From positions 12,648,001-12,712,000 of the forward strand of contig JAMPIQ010000001.1 in NCBI GenBank assembly GCA_024699855.1: a stretch of DNA of 64,000 nucleotides. Direction: 5' to 3'. The position numbers and the translations under genes are program-made. The stretch comes from Aphelenchoides besseyi (Eukaryota; Nematoda; Chromadorea; Rhabditida; Aphelenchoididae). The first letter of the stretch is position 1; every line of letters begins with the position of its first letter. Shown here one piece after another: positions 1-12,398 of the stretch. The notes below the pieces were generated by a model. That model worked only from the letters and a program-made list of their open reading frames with translations, had not been told where the DNA came from and made no database searches.

Positions 1-3000
1 TGATGCCACGAAATTTCCGACACTTTTTAACGTCATAACACGCCCCATCGTATTAAATTCCAACATGAAAATGATCCGAAACACAAAATGTACTTGAGTT
101 GGATCAAGATCTCAATAATCAGAAATTGTATATGCATAATAGAACACCAATACAATTCAAAATGACCACCCGCACATTTCCGGTGGTGGGACAGCAGAAG
201 TACTGTCTATCAATTTGACAAGAGAGCAAATACGATAGCATAGCAACTACACAAATTCAGACATTGTATTCCGACAAACGTTGTTTCAAACTAAAATTTT
301 GAATGTCGATTCCGATAACCATTTTATACATAATGGTCGCGGAATGACGGGATTGTGAAAGTCGTTCACTGATTCTAAATTTCTTTATCTTCGCTTGTCA
401 AACGACCATTCATTTGCTGCTGCAATGACGTAAATACGAGATCGTACACGTGAACACAACAGAAAGATATAAACTCTAACATAAATTTTAATCAGAGATC
501 ATAAATATACGTTCAGGACAAATGAACTAAGATCTCAAACATAAAAAGAACAACAAAATGGGCGGCGAGAACGAAAACGTCAGTTGATGTATCAAACTCC
601 GCCCATTGAAGCACAATGAGCAGACGAGCGGATGAAAAGCGGAAAATGCATCCGAGACGAATGGACACAACTATTAAGGAAGTTTGTAGAAAAGGTAGGA
701 AATACATATAGGAAATTTAAGCTCGGAAGCATAACCAAAGGCTTTGTAATCGTTCTCAAGGAAGAAGTAACGATTAGTGTCGATAGACAGAGAACCTGGT
801 ATTGTTCAAATGTTGCAAACAGCAAATCGACTACAAGGATCGCAGACCTCAAATATAGCTAGGCAGTTTAATCTGACCAGTACAAAAAATACACAGCAGA
901 CTTTGATGCGTAAAGTGTTATGATTGTAACTCGTAAATCAACTTGAAATTTTTCTTAACACTTTTGACAGTCAAGCAAGGAATGATGCAAGTGCTGTTTC
1001 AGATACCGAACTCATTCCGGTCTTCGAACTGACGTTTTGAATTAAGAATATCTCGACTATTGGATTGAATGAAAGAACGGAACTTGCGAGGTGATAAAAC
1101 GAACCCAAGAGACTATGATATGGAAACGACAGAAACGTTTACTATTCCGCTAATTCGTTATATTTCCGAAGGCGAGCTACTAGACAAATCACAGCGTTTT
1201 TATGACGCATCTTGTCAATTCCCAATTAAGCATAAGTTTTTGCAGCGTGAGAATAAACAGCTTTATCGCGTCTGCTGAACCTCGATGCATTCGAAGAATA
1301 CGTCCGAGACTTCAAGGTAATCACTTCTTATTCTGTCATTCAATTGGAACCTTTTTGGGCAATTTGTGTTTATAACGTTACATGACAATCTGCGTCAACA
1401 ACGAGGAATAAACAAGAAGTCCTTGTTTTGAATTCAAGACCGAAATTACTGGTCACAAATTCATGGTAATTGCAGTGTACGAAATGAGGATTCAACTCTG
1501 TCGTCTCATGATTTGATGGACGTTGAGTTTTCCGTTAAGCGCTAAAGACATCGAATTAACGTACGTAAAAGTGAGGTGGTCAATCTGAATTTATGCTCCT
1601 ATTATATGTACCAGGAAGACAGACGGTTGACTCATTTGAAAAGAAATTTACGGCTTTGCGAGTAAGCAAATTGCCAGCCTTCGATTTGCATTTTGCAGAA
1701 TGACGTTTCGAGATTTTCTATTGAGAACATTTGTCTTGAAAAAATTGATGTCATTGCACAGTGAAACTTTAACGTCTAATGAAATGCAAACGATCCACGA
1801 CTATGAACAAGCAGAAAAGACAAAATGATGTTCATAATCGAGTTTATGTTCGAACAATGAACAGCAAATTTGTTGTCAAACCACATGATCTCCGGCAAAT
1901 TTGAAGACCATCAGTCGGTAATAATTGATACGATGACTATGTTGAACGCATGCACGAGGCAACTTTTACATTCTCGTGGTAACAAATAAATTCCTGTGTT
2001 TTGGTCTAAAGTTCAACACAAGTACGTCAAGAAGATAAACATTTTGTATCGGCTTATTACTATTATGACACTAGTGATCAAGTTGCTTCAAATCCTATAG
2101 AAGACATTGTGATGAAGTGCAACTAACAAACTTCGAGAGGTTACATGCCTTCTCAGCACGTGGTCGGTTGTTCGTGAATAGGAAGGTAACATGAGAATAT
2201 CTTCAACCGCAAGCCAAAGACGTCAATGCGAAATACACGAACTTTCGCTTTAGAAGAATCAAAAATCAGAGTTCGTAGAAGAAGCATCTATCGTAGCAGA
2301 CGACCACAAATCTTGCAGTTTTAGTACAATGCTGTGTTGGGCAAAACAGATTAATAAAATGACAATTGAAGACCCAATGATCATCGTAACAATCGACTTC
2401 CTATTTCTGTTGGCCGCCTACACTAATTATCTTCAAAGGAAGTTGTCGTGATGAAATGTTTCTTTTGAACAATTGACTGAAAAAGAGGGAAAAAATTCAA
2501 CACCAATGATGAATTGAAACAAATACTAAGGAAAGTGAAGATACGATTTCTGTTTATTTACGGATCGTTTTTCTCGAAATAGCAAAACGTAGGCAAAGTG
2601 GAAACACTGAAATTAAGAGATTAAAAGCGAATGGCTGTTTGTTACCATCGGAAGTGATCATTTTAATTTCACCGCAGAGCACGTAGATTGTTTATCGTAT
2701 AACCGGATATTCGCTGAATCTGGACTCTTTGGGTCACAAAACTGAAACTATGTGAGAACAACCGGCTACACGGCCTCAATGAACATCGACGTATATCATC
2801 AAAATTGCTAATTTGCAACCTCTTCATCGAATGTCCGGAACATAAACCGATAACAAGTGAATGAAGAAGCGTCTGAACTTCGGAGTCTTCGACTTCAATG
2901 CGCGACTTCTGGTCCGTGCAATTCGGAAATGTCAAAGCTTTTGGTCGTTAAATTGCATAGTTAAGCAAGAAAAAGGATTGTCGACTTTCAATTTTCGTGG

Positions 3001-4188
3001 TCGGCCAGAATTAGTTCGCAATTCAAATTTCCCATTAATTCCGTCGATAAAGTTTGATGCATCAACAACAAGTTGGTTCTCTGGTTTGAACGCGAAGACT
3101 GGTGGTTTGAACTGAACGTCATGTCTAAATCGGGATCGTGGCCAACGAAATGCCATTAACATTGACTATTGAACTTGTTTTCGAAAAACGTCAAATTTTG
3201 ATGATCGATGTCAGAGATCGGTAACGACAACAAACCGAGGTCTGTAGAGCTGAAAAAGAGAGAAATGTCTGCCGCGTACAACAGTGAGTGTAAAAGACCC
3301 AATGGTTTGTAAATAGTCAGACGGAACACGTTTCGATTAGCAGAATACGAACGATTATCGGAAATCGGTAGAAAACGAGAGCAAAACGAAAGTAAGATTC
3401 TTAAGATTTGAACCCAAAACCCGTTCAGAACTTATCACTGGAAAATTTAATAAAACACCTGAGACTCAATCGTCTTCACATCCAACTTCTGAGCACTTTC
3501 GTATTCGAACAGTTCAAACCCCCCCAGATTATCCAGCTAAGTGGCGCACTCAGATGCAAACAAAGCCAGAAATGTACTCTTGGAACCCGAATGCGGAAGT
3601 TTTCAACTAATCAATTGCACTGTTGAATAAGAAGGAGATTACCAGCTACATCGTCGGTTAGTCGTCTATTCATCTCAGCTTCCAATTGGCCTGTTCGTGA
3701 ATGAATATTACCGTATTAATTCATAAACAGAATTCGAGTTTCCGGAATTCCTTCACTTGTTTGTTTCAGAAGTGTTTTTGACGTAGAATGTCAGAAAAAC
3801 ACTTCGGTTATGGACACCTGATTATGCGGACATTTCCATTTGCGTACGCAACAGAAAGGTCAAAGACAACAACAATAGTGTGTAAATAGAAATCGATGAG
3901 CGAAAGAAAACAATCGAATTTCGTTCGAACACAAAAAATCAATTGACACCTCGTAAAGACGTAAATGAACGTAAATCAACGATGACTACAAAATCCGCGA
4001 AAATTTTCATTCACCGCAGATTGCAAGTCGGTTGCTTGTGGATTCAGTCTGAAGTCTGCTGTTAACTCATCTGTTGATCGAATGTTCGTTTCCTGATCTA
4101 AAACTTTTATTGCGTTAATCCAACGATCTTTCGATTGAACGTCATCGTTTTCAGCTGTTGCTTGTGCACTTGATTTCGTTGTCTTGCG
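1..4188. other. No gene recognised (5' flank)
   Basis: Reading frames here are short (none above about 90 codons) and none resembles a known family or shows a convincing run of short introns. Some stretches look like broken coding text, but I could not assemble them into a protein. It may hold regulatory DNA for the RBM26-like gene, or a decayed gene. Confidence 0.5.
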
Positions 4189-6241
4189 ATGAAGATCGAG
4201 AATCACGATCTGCTTGTGAATTGGATCAAAAAGGAGGTTGCCAAGAGGTCATTCGCCAACTGTTACCCCACAACTAACTGCCGCCATTTTAGTTGTGATG
4301 CGGAGCCAGTGGCTTTTGCGAAGTATGTGACCGCGCTGCTGAAGAAAGACGAACACGAAGAGAAACTACGATCAATCTGCTGCGATCAATTGAGCGTGTT
4401 CCTGGCTGATGGTGAATTCTAAATTGGTCTCTACTAACGGAAGATTTTTCAGGCACCGATGAGTTTGTGAGCAATCTTTTCAAGACGTTAGAGTCTCAAG
4501 CGTATTTGACCGAAATTGTACAGTCTTCATTGACTGAAGGCGACACCGATGCATCGACGATTCGTGGGGTTTATGATCGACATTTGTTCAACTCTCGTGA
4601 TCGTGGTGAGAACATCGCACGTCGAACAAAGGATCTGCTTTTTTAGATCGTCGAAGTCGCAGTCGTTCTCCGCACTCAACACGTCGTCGTTCGTACAATT
4701 CGCGTCGTAGTCGCTCCAGGAGTCTTTCGCCGAGCTATCGGTAAGACTTTGCTTTGCAATAATCAAATGGCTCTTTTTAGACGTAACCGAGACTACTGTC
4801 GTCGCGAACGTTCTGATCGTATCACAACAACAAACGTTGCACAACGTCGTACTCGTTGTCCCGATTTCGAAGGTCTGAATTGCGCTCTTCTTTCGCAGCA
4901 ACTTGATTGCTTTGTATCTTTCTATTTCGAACAAGATCTTGAATTTAAAAGTCAACATTGAAAAGAACTCTTGAAATGTTCAAAACTCTTTTTACTATTA
5001 TTCGATTTTTCCATTTTGGTGTTTCAGAAAAAGGGTTTTGTCGACGCGTCGACAAATGCCAATACGAACATGGACCCGATGCGATTGTACTTGACGATAA
5101 CAACATTGAGTTGCGTTCCGATTACAACGGCACTTCACCGCTCGCGTGTATCGAAACAACTTATCCGACAACTCCAAGTCCTTGCATCAATCATGTTTCA
5201 TCGTCGCCAAACGTCCAACAAGCCGAATACAATCCCGAGGCTCCAGCATTGAATGGAACTCCATCAGTTGCATCCGGTTTTGCTCCGAACTTCAACATAC
5301 CACCAGCTGTGGTTCCCAGCTTAATAGGAATGAATCCCTATCTTCCACCGCCTCACATCATGCGTAGGGGACCAATCTATCGATTTTTTGGCGCAGGGCG
5401 TGGACGTTATACGCCTTACAGCAACGAACGGGTTCCACCAATGACTTCGACCAGCATTGAGGTTGTTTGCATGTTACAATAATCATTTCGATATTCGCTT
5501 TTTAGGTCCGTCGTATTCCGTACGAATTGAACAAGCTGGGAACAATCAACGAGCATTTTAGTCAATTTGGTGTAATCACGAACATTCAAATCAGCTTCGA
5601 TGGAACGCCCGATACCGCACTTGTCACTTTTGCCAAGCTGCCTGATGCTCAAGCGGCAATGAAGTCGGAAAAAGCGATTCTCGGCAATCGATTTATTCGT
5701 CTCAATTGGCACAAACCGCCGCCAACTGTCGACAAGAAAAGAACACCTCAGGTTTGTGGGATCTGCTTGTAACTAGACGAATTCAATTGCAGGTTGTGAA
5801 GGAAACTCCGAAGGAAGATGTTGAACCGGTAATCACTTTGAGTACCGTGGCTGATCCGTCCGTCGACATGCAACCTGTTCCTCAACTGCCACAAAGTGAT
5901 TCTGCTCGTCGTGTTGCACAAGTCGCCGAAGAGAACATTAAACAACGTTCCGAAGAGCGTCAACGTTTCGATGAGTTGCGTAATGTTGGTTTACGGTTTC
6001 TGACTCTTCATTGACTACGATTGTTTAGGAGTTTACAGCAAAAGGTCAACTCTACGAAGAAGAATTGACGGAGTTGAAGTCATTGGCTAATCGTATGGTA
6101 GAGATTACAGACGAAGACGAGAAGATCGAGTGCACGAAAACGTTCGATGATTTGGAAGCAAAACTGAAAAACACAGGAGCTGAAGTATACGAAATGCACA
6201 CGAAATTGAAGGAAATGGCCGCTCAATTACAATTAAAATAA
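4189..6241 (+). CDS. RBM26: RBM26/RBM27-type RNA-binding protein (PWI-like, CCCH, RRM)
   Basis: Nine exons read 4189-4247, 4293-4411, 4453-4605, 4647-4740, 4781-4872, 5028-5461, 5506-5751, 5793-5984 and 6029-6241, giving 533 residues in phase. The N-terminus (LLVNWIKK, CDAEPVAFAKYV, CCDQLSVFL) matches the PWI-like fold of RBM26. An Arg/Ser-rich stretch follows (RSRSRSPHSTRRR). Next comes a CCCH zinc finger with spacing C-x8-C-x5-C-x3-H (RCPDFEEKGFC then CQYEHG), joined across the intron at 4873-5027, then the family motif YNPEAP. An RRM starts at VRRIPYELNKLGTINEHF and ends at NRFIRLNWHK. The C-terminus is a charged coiled coil. Family knowledge: these are nuclear proteins linked to poly(A) RNA and exosome adaptor function. 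It is shorter than the roughly 1000-residue human proteins. Start chosen because the conserved domain begins immediately after it. Confidence 0.93.
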
Positions 6242-6698
6242 CGATTTCCTTGTATCAAACGAACACATTGTTTTTTTTATAGCGCATTAGATGTCCATTA
6301 TTAGTAATCGCAATCTCTGTTATTGAATAAATTAACGCCCTTTTGGCATCCAATTGCTTGGCTTTCTATTTCACAATAAATGTTACCATCTACTGTGGAG
6401 ATCGGGCTTGTCGACAGTTCTGGTCAAACTCGTTGGCGTTTTGTTTCACTCGCGCCAAGTCGCTCGATTCGGTTTCGCTTTGCAGATGTTTATTGCACTC
6501 GATATCAAGAGATCTGACAAAGAACTTTACGGTCTCTATTATGAGCTTTTAATCGCTTTTCGAGAAGGTCAAATCTCCATTGAATGACAATCGAATGTCG
6601 CGCGAATTGAGAGCGTTGTTCCGAGTTAGCTGCAGTCGATTTCCTTTCAGATTTTTTGTGAAGTTGCCGATTAACCGGACTCGTTGTTTACGACGAAA
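6242..6698. other. Intergenic interval with an unexplained coding-like frame
   Basis: Two AATAAA hexamers (near 6325 and 6373) fit RBM26 3' end formation. A frame open from about 6354 to the stop at 6585-6587 contains an internal ATG at 6486 after a TTTGCAG. Its text (for example SDKELYGLYYELLIAF) looks protein-like, but I recognise no family. A TTTTATAG at about 6276-6283 and a TTTCAG at 6646-6651 could be cis or trans splice acceptors, the latter ahead of mad2. Confidence 0.35.
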
Positions 6699-7473
6699 AT
6701 GACCGAAGTAAAAACCCGTTCGGCCATCACTCTTCGTGGTTCTGCCAAATTGATTCAGGAGTTCTTTCGTAAGTACTCGTCTTTTGATTTTGTCAGAAAC
6801 CTTCTTAGACTATGGAATCAACAGCATTTTGTATCAACGAGGAATCTATCCGCCCGATATGTTCACACGTGAAAAACGCTACGGAATGGTTTTACTGGTG
6901 ACCAAAGACGAGAAACTTCACAATTTTCTTTATCCGCTTTTGACTCAAATCAAAGGTGAGAGTCTTTACGTTGTTCTCTATGGCGACTGATTTTAGATTT
7001 GTTGACTGTGAATCAATTGAAACGTTTGGTCGTTGTGATCATGGAGTTGAGTACAAATGACGTGTTGGAGCGATGGCAGTTTGATATTCAAATGGAAGAT
7101 GGTATCGAGTGAGTTGGTTGGCAGCCAACGAAAACTGAAATGAACGTTTTTAGCGAGAACACGGCTATCGACGCGTGTGAGAAGCGAATCAAACATGAAA
7201 TCTCCGATGTTCTACGGTCGGTTCCAACTTTGATTTCATTCGATTGTTTCGGTTTTCAGACAAATCACAGCGGCCGTTTCATTTTTGCCGCTGCTCGAAA
7301 CGGAATGTGCATTCGATGTGCTGGTTTACACACGAAAAGGAGCCAAATTGACGAACGATTGGGCAAACTCGACGGCTCGCAACATCGAAAATGCCGAAGA
7401 AGTGCAATTGCGTTCATTTTCCACGAAAGTCCACGATGTGAAAACCAAAGTTCAATACAAAGCGGATCTTTGA
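6699..7473 (+). CDS. MAD2: Spindle assembly checkpoint protein MAD2 (HORMA domain)
   Basis: Five exons (6699-6768, 6809-6955, 6997-7108, 7154-7216, 7260-7473) give 201 residues, the usual MAD2 length of about 205. Landmarks in order: ITLRGSAKLIQEFF, YGINSILYQRGIYP, LVVVIMELSTNDVLERWQFDI, ITAAVSFLPLLE, FDVLVYT, and the C-terminal safety-belt region EVQLRSFSTKVHDVKTKVQYK. Known role: MAD2 at unattached kinetochores converts from an open to a closed form and captures CDC20 (held by the C-terminal strap) to inhibit the anaphase-promoting complex. All regions are present, so it should be functional. An in-frame upstream ATG at 6684 would add five residues. I prefer 6699 because it matches the family start. 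An AATAAA lies near 7694. Confidence 0.97.
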
Positions 7474-7733
7474 GTTTTTCATGTTTCCAATCTTCGTTAT
7501 CTCTGTACTTATCTTTGTTTTATACTTCAACCGCATGGTCTCCAATCGATTTGTTCAAATGCGTGGGATAATTTTGGATTAAATGTCATTTCGCAGCTAA
7601 AATCTGAAGAACACTTCAAAAAATGATGTTTGACTGCAAGCTAAGGGATGATTTCTTTATCAGTATTGCCACGTGCTAATCCGTATAACCAAAAATAAAA
7701 AAGACGTTTGCTCTTCATTTTGACTCCCAACAA

Positions 7734-9195
7734 ATGTTGGTCTTGTTGTTATATTCACTGTTCATTTGCGTGCAATCATCGACTTCAACTGTTGCTATAG
7801 CTAAGAGAATCCATAAACAGTCCAATGAAGTCCTATCGACTAATGATGCTGGAATTGATAGAGAAACTCTATGTAATGGCTTTTACAAGAGAAAAAACTA
7901 ACGACTTTTAGTGATAATGCCGCTTTACATCGGCTATCCATCAGTAAAATTCAAATTGGCATTGGATTTCGACTTTTCTGATATCATTGTTGTTGATGTG
8001 CGGTGTGGTTTAATGAAAAGCGACAGTTGTCAGAGATATTGTTCCAACAGTTTAGTTTATATGTACACTGATATGAATGGATGTTTTAGGTTTTTTTGTG
8101 ATCTATTGTCCGGTTGAATGCCACGAAATGACGCCGCAAAGTAGTCCACTTTATTGCACACAAAATAAACACCCTCGATATGATGCATCAAAGTCAGAAA
8201 TGGCGAGAAATTTGACTGAACCCAAGCTGTGGAAAGGACAGTTGAATGGATTACGGAAAATGTACGGTCATTATGTTCGCGATGTTATAAAACTGGGCAA
8301 AGCGTACCTAAAGAACGACACATATCCTCCAACTGAGTTGACTGTCTTGGATGCTCATTTTGTTAGTGGATTGCAATTGGACACCCGGTGTGTTGAAGTC
8401 GAGATTCCGAGTAACAAATTGTTTAGCGTTTATGGCGACTTGACAGGTGTATTCGGAATGGAAAGTATATTTTTGAATTAACTTCCGTTTGCTCGCTTTA
8501 GCACAATTTTAAGTTTGAATTAGAAGAAATTAAAATGCGATGTTTACAGGGACCACGATCAAGAAATGGTGAAGAGTCTATTATACTTCAAGCATACCGC
8601 GCAAATATGATTCCCGCTCCATTCGCTGTTACATACCAACAATCAAAAGGCGAATGGATTTTTTACTTTGGAGAATATGACGGAAAGTCTTGTACTGATT
8701 TTGGGTTTGCCAACTTGTATGGTGACAAATTCAGTTGGACCATCGAAGCTGAAGTGCGTATTAATGGAGTTTTAATGAAAAGGAAACAGACGGTAGGTGT
8801 ACAATGCTAAAATAGCCAAACAGTATTTGGGGTTTTAGTTATCGGTCTCGTCAACAGTGTATATGTTACATTTGCCATCAGACGTACTCAAGTACTTAAT
8901 GTCTGAGAATTTCGTTTTTTCGAACAATTCAGCAGGTCTTTATCTCAACAATTCTTTCACTATCGAATTCACTCTCGACGATGGTTCTTCGTTTCTTATT
9001 AAAAAAGAGTTTCTCTTACATACCAAATCTAACAATATGACTATCATTGCACCTACACCAACGACTAATGCTAGTCAGTTTATAGAACCGGATTATTTGA
9101 TTGGATTTGCATTAATGCCATATTATTGCTTCTATTTTGACTATGGACAATTGAGATTGGGTATCGCCTACTCAACCATCTCCGGGAACAATTAA
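7734..9195 (+). CDS. Secreted pepsin-family (A1) aspartic-protease-like protein, catalytic motifs lost
   Basis: Modelled exons: 7734-7872, 7912-8040, 8090-8464, 8524-8792, 8839-9195, about 422 residues. The third and fourth junctions are the least certain. The protein starts with a hydrophobic signal peptide (MLVLLLYSLFICV). The first lobe has PLYIGYPSVKFKLALDFDFSD, which aligns with the pepsin block ending FDTGSSDLW, so the DTG triad reads DFD. The second lobe has SVSSTVYMLHLP where active enzymes have a DTGTS-like motif, so the second catalytic Asp reads Ser. The C-terminus (IGFALMPYYCFYFDY, RLGIAYS) matches the closing LG..FLR.YY.vFD..~~GfA block. I infer a secreted, catalytically dead fold, perhaps binding rather than cutting. 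It could instead be a fast-evolving gene losing function, although no frame break is seen. Confidence 0.7.
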
Positions 9196-9446
9196 AGATT
9201 TCGAAATAAACAATAGCTTTTGACTGTGAAATATAGTCTAGAGAAGAAATGCATGTGATAGAGAACAGAATTTTTGAGTTACGTACTTAATATTCCAAAG
9301 ATTGGCCAAAGGGTCCGAGAGCGACGATGAACCGGATGGGCGAGTCAAGAATGTTCACAGTCATCTTGAGCATTTGTGTTTGCTAAGTTTTGTCGTACGG
9401 ATACACAAACCCAAATCTATCGACCAAAAATGCGTATGATTTACTG

Positions 9447-9673
9447 ATGGATGAAGAGTACATCTTGATTTGCTTGTGCTTTTTGATTCCGCCACTCGCT
9501 GTTTTGATGGTACAACCGGGCATTCATTACAGTCACGTACTACTTACTTTTGCTTTAACACTCTGCTTATGGTAATCAATGAGAAGAGTAGCAACAAATT
9601 ACAAGATTTTAGGGTTCCTGGAGTTATATTCTCTCTTTGGTATTGTCTATTTCGAGGAACTACAACGGTTTGA
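9447..9673 (+). CDS. PMP3/UPF0057-family small membrane protein, copy 1
   Basis: Two exons (9447-9571, 9613-9673) joined at a TG|G tryptophan codon give 61 residues. Two hydrophobic helices are seen: ILICLCFLIPPLAVLM and HVLLTFALTLCLWVPGVIFSLWYC. The PPLAVL and W-P-G-x-I motifs define the family, whose members are short two-helix plasma-membrane proteolipids (yeast PMP3 affects membrane potential and cation tolerance). This copy is the most diverged of the four: it lacks the short first exon seen in the others and carries PGIHYSH in the loop where copies 3 and 4 have a cysteine-containing loop. An upstream exon cannot be excluded. Confidence 0.75.
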
Positions 9674-10386
9674 TTACAGGACTACAATGTTCAAAACAGC
9701 TCTAATTATGATTCTGCTTTTGTTTTGTTGTTGTTTTTAGGTTATAAATTCAAAGGTCAATAATCCTTATCGTATTTAATTAGTATTTTAATTTCTCTTT
9801 TTATCGCGCAGAGCCCAAACGATCGATGACCTCAAAAGCTCGAAATCATTTCAACGAAACGCGTCCGAGAGGTCGTAGTTGATCGACAGAACGCAAACGA
9901 AGTAATTTGAATCGCGCCCGTTGGTTACTTGCAGTTCGACTGTTTGAGCGAACAAAAAGACTTTGCCTTACTTATTTACATGGCTTAAAACCCTTGAAAT
10001 CAGGTGTTAAGAAACTTGAAAGTGATAAGCGTACATTTTGATGTAAGCTTTTGGATTAGCGTTGAGTTAAATGACATGTTGGAATAAACTAAATGACTGT
10101 CTAAGCATCAGCTAACGCCGAAGGTTTGGCTATACTTTAGATATGAAGAGACTGAGTTGACGCCGTGTTTGAAGCAAAGAATCACGAGCAAAAGATTCTC
10201 CTTTACTCAATGCTCGTCACACCTTTCTTATACCGCTTAAGATTCTTTGACAATGTGACTAATCATTTACTAAATTTATGACAAACCTCAACGAAATGAA
10301 ACATTCACTCTACGACAACTTTTGGTTCACTTGTCTTTTCGAACAAACGTACACAAAGTTGTTTACGATCATTCCTCTCACATAAA
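9674..10386. other. Intergenic, PMP3 copies 1-2
   Basis: No coding frame with family resemblance was found. It probably holds the 3' end of copy 1 and the promoter of copy 2. Confidence 0.5.
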
Positions 10387-10970
10387 ATGTCCGGTGATAA
10401 TTCTCAAGCATTGGTAGGTCTCTCTATGTAATTGTGCTATTGACAGATTATATTGTAGATCGAATGCTTGTTGATTTTGGTGAGTTCACTTCGATAGAAA
10501 CTAGATGTACCATTAGACTAATAACATCGAGAAACTTTAATCTAAAGGCAAATTAGATAATTGAAGTCAAAAGATTTCAATAGCCTCAATCCAAACATGT
10601 TCATATTAAACGAATTGTGTTACAGATCTGCCCGCCGATAAGTATCTACATGCACTCGGGCAAATTTTACACTCACGTCTTGGCATTTGCTCTCGGAATT
10701 CACGCTTCAAAGATAACCAAACGAACTTGTGCACATTTTCATCATTTTGAACTCAACAGTTATCCTTACGACGCGAATTCTGAGAACCAAATGTGAAACG
10801 TGAGTTTATATATAGTCGTTTCTAGGCGAATGTGGCAACGCGGTACTTTTAAACATTGTCCTCTGCCTGTTATTTGTTTTCCCAGCAACAATTCACGCCA
10901 TCTGGTAAGATCCACTGTTCGACAGTTTAATCCATCGATAATTAGGTTTTGTTTCTGCAGAGACGACTAA
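10387..10970 (+). CDS. PMP3/UPF0057-family small membrane protein, copy 2 (GC-AG intron)
   Basis: Exons 10387-10413, 10459-10479, 10626-10659, 10826-10904 and 10946-10970. The product has helices IECLLILICPPISIYMHS and NAVLLNIVLCLLFVFPATIHAIW and ends FCFCRDD, parallel to the YCYCRD end of copy 3. Joining the third and fourth exons requires a GC donor at 10660 (CTCGG|GCAAAT). The join gives MHS-GECGN, which aligns with LHS-NECGF of copy 3. If the GC site is not used, translation runs on into a segment (KFYTHVLAFALG) that resembles the corresponding part of copy 1 (IHYSHVLLTFAL), so two alternative C-termini are possible. Confidence 0.72.
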
Positions 10971-11985
10971 TGGAACAGTCGATGGCGAGAAACGTTGAAT
11001 GAACGACAATCGAAGTTTGTTTCCGCATTAATTGTTGCTTTTTAACTAACAGTTGAAGTAAACTAATTGCACTCACTAACCAACAGAAATGTTCGATTTG
11101 TTTTTTTTGACGTGTTTTTCGGAAACGAACGTAAACAACCAAGTAAACAAGTTCGCCGTGACTTGTCGAAGAAAAACGAAGAAGCAGCGAACGAAGTCTG
11201 TTGCTCATTGAACATTAACGAATCGAACGTTGTTGTTCAAGTCAACAAAAAAAGAATTTCGAACGTGCGGTTGAGGGTTTTTGCTTGGAATCTACTTTCG
11301 ATAGAAGCAGTTCATCCGTCTTTTCTACCCACTCCAATGGTTGTTTCTTTTGGCACAAATTTTTGTCTTTCGTAATGCCGTGGCTGCTGCAAAACCGAAA
11401 TGTCCGCCGAAATGAATACGAGCGAGGCAATTGGGTCGTTTGGCTCTTCGCTTTTTGTTGTTTTGAACGTTGCCATCAGTTCGAGTCACTTGTTTACGTC
11501 CGCGGCATTTCAACTCGCAACGATTCCAAACCTTTTGATCAGAGGCGATTGTCTTGTTATCATATCGATGGTCCGTAAAAACCGCATTTCGAAGGGAACC
11601 AAAGGCAATTGTGCTCGTGATTCAACGAACACACACGATCCCTTCCTCTGCCGCTTGGTCCGCCCGCATCATTTTTGTTTTCGTCCCTTCGGTCTCCGTT
11701 GATTCACACGTCGGGGGGCCGACATTTTTTGCTGAGCAATCGAAGCGCGCAAATTGTTTTTCGGTCTGTTTTTGTTGTTTACTTCGATCGTGGTTGCGTA
11801 AAGCGAACTATCAGGCAGACTGATCGACCGCATTACCTTCGGCTTGTGCGCGAGCTGTTGCTTCTTGTGCTCAACGTTGCGCGCTCCTTTTCGAGTGTTT
11901 CGAGCTCATTTCCGTCCTTTCGTTCTTATCTCACACGCTTTCAGAAGTCGTTTCTTTATCTCACTAACAAGCCAACGAAAACGAA
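10971..11985. other. Intergenic, PMP3 copies 2-3
   Basis: Several overlapping open frames on both strands look like composition effects (Phe/Arg/Ser-rich with no family resemblance). No gene is supported. Confidence 0.5.
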
Positions 11986-12398
11986 ATGGTTGATGCACAA
12001 TCGATTATTGAGGTAAACTTCGAAAACTCGTGAATCCATCTAATCGACTTTGTTTGCAGTTCATTCTCATCTTCTTCTTGCCGCGTAAGTTTACGGGAGA
12101 AAACGGGACTCAAAAGTCAACTTAAATCGGACTTTTGTTAAAAATTGAGTAAGCGATGACTAATATTAATCGTACTTCAGCACTTGCGGTCTTTCTCCAC
12201 TCGAATGAATGTGGTAAGTGTTCTTGAAGTTCTTTTATTGTATTCAACTTCTATTTTCAGGATTCCATTTGTGCTTGAACATTATTCTCACTTTGTTGGG
12301 ATGGATTCCTGGAGCGATTCACGCCGCTTGGGTAAGTTTCACTAATGAACAACTTGATCTAAACGTAAACCGATTAGTACTGCTACTGCCGCGACTAA
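11986..12398 (+). CDS. PMP3/UPF0057-family small membrane protein, copy 3
   Basis: Exons 11986-12012, 12060-12084, 12181-12213, 12261-12331 and 12378-12398 join in phase to 58 residues. Start MVDAQSIIE, helix 1 FILIFFLPPLAVFLH, cysteine loop SNECGFH, helix 2 LCLNIILTLLGWIPGAIHAAW, tail YCYCRD. This is the canonical family sequence (PPLAVF and LGWIPGxIHA), so the intron positions here were used to guide the models of copies 2 and 4. Family role: two-pass plasma-membrane proteolipid. Confidence 0.93.
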
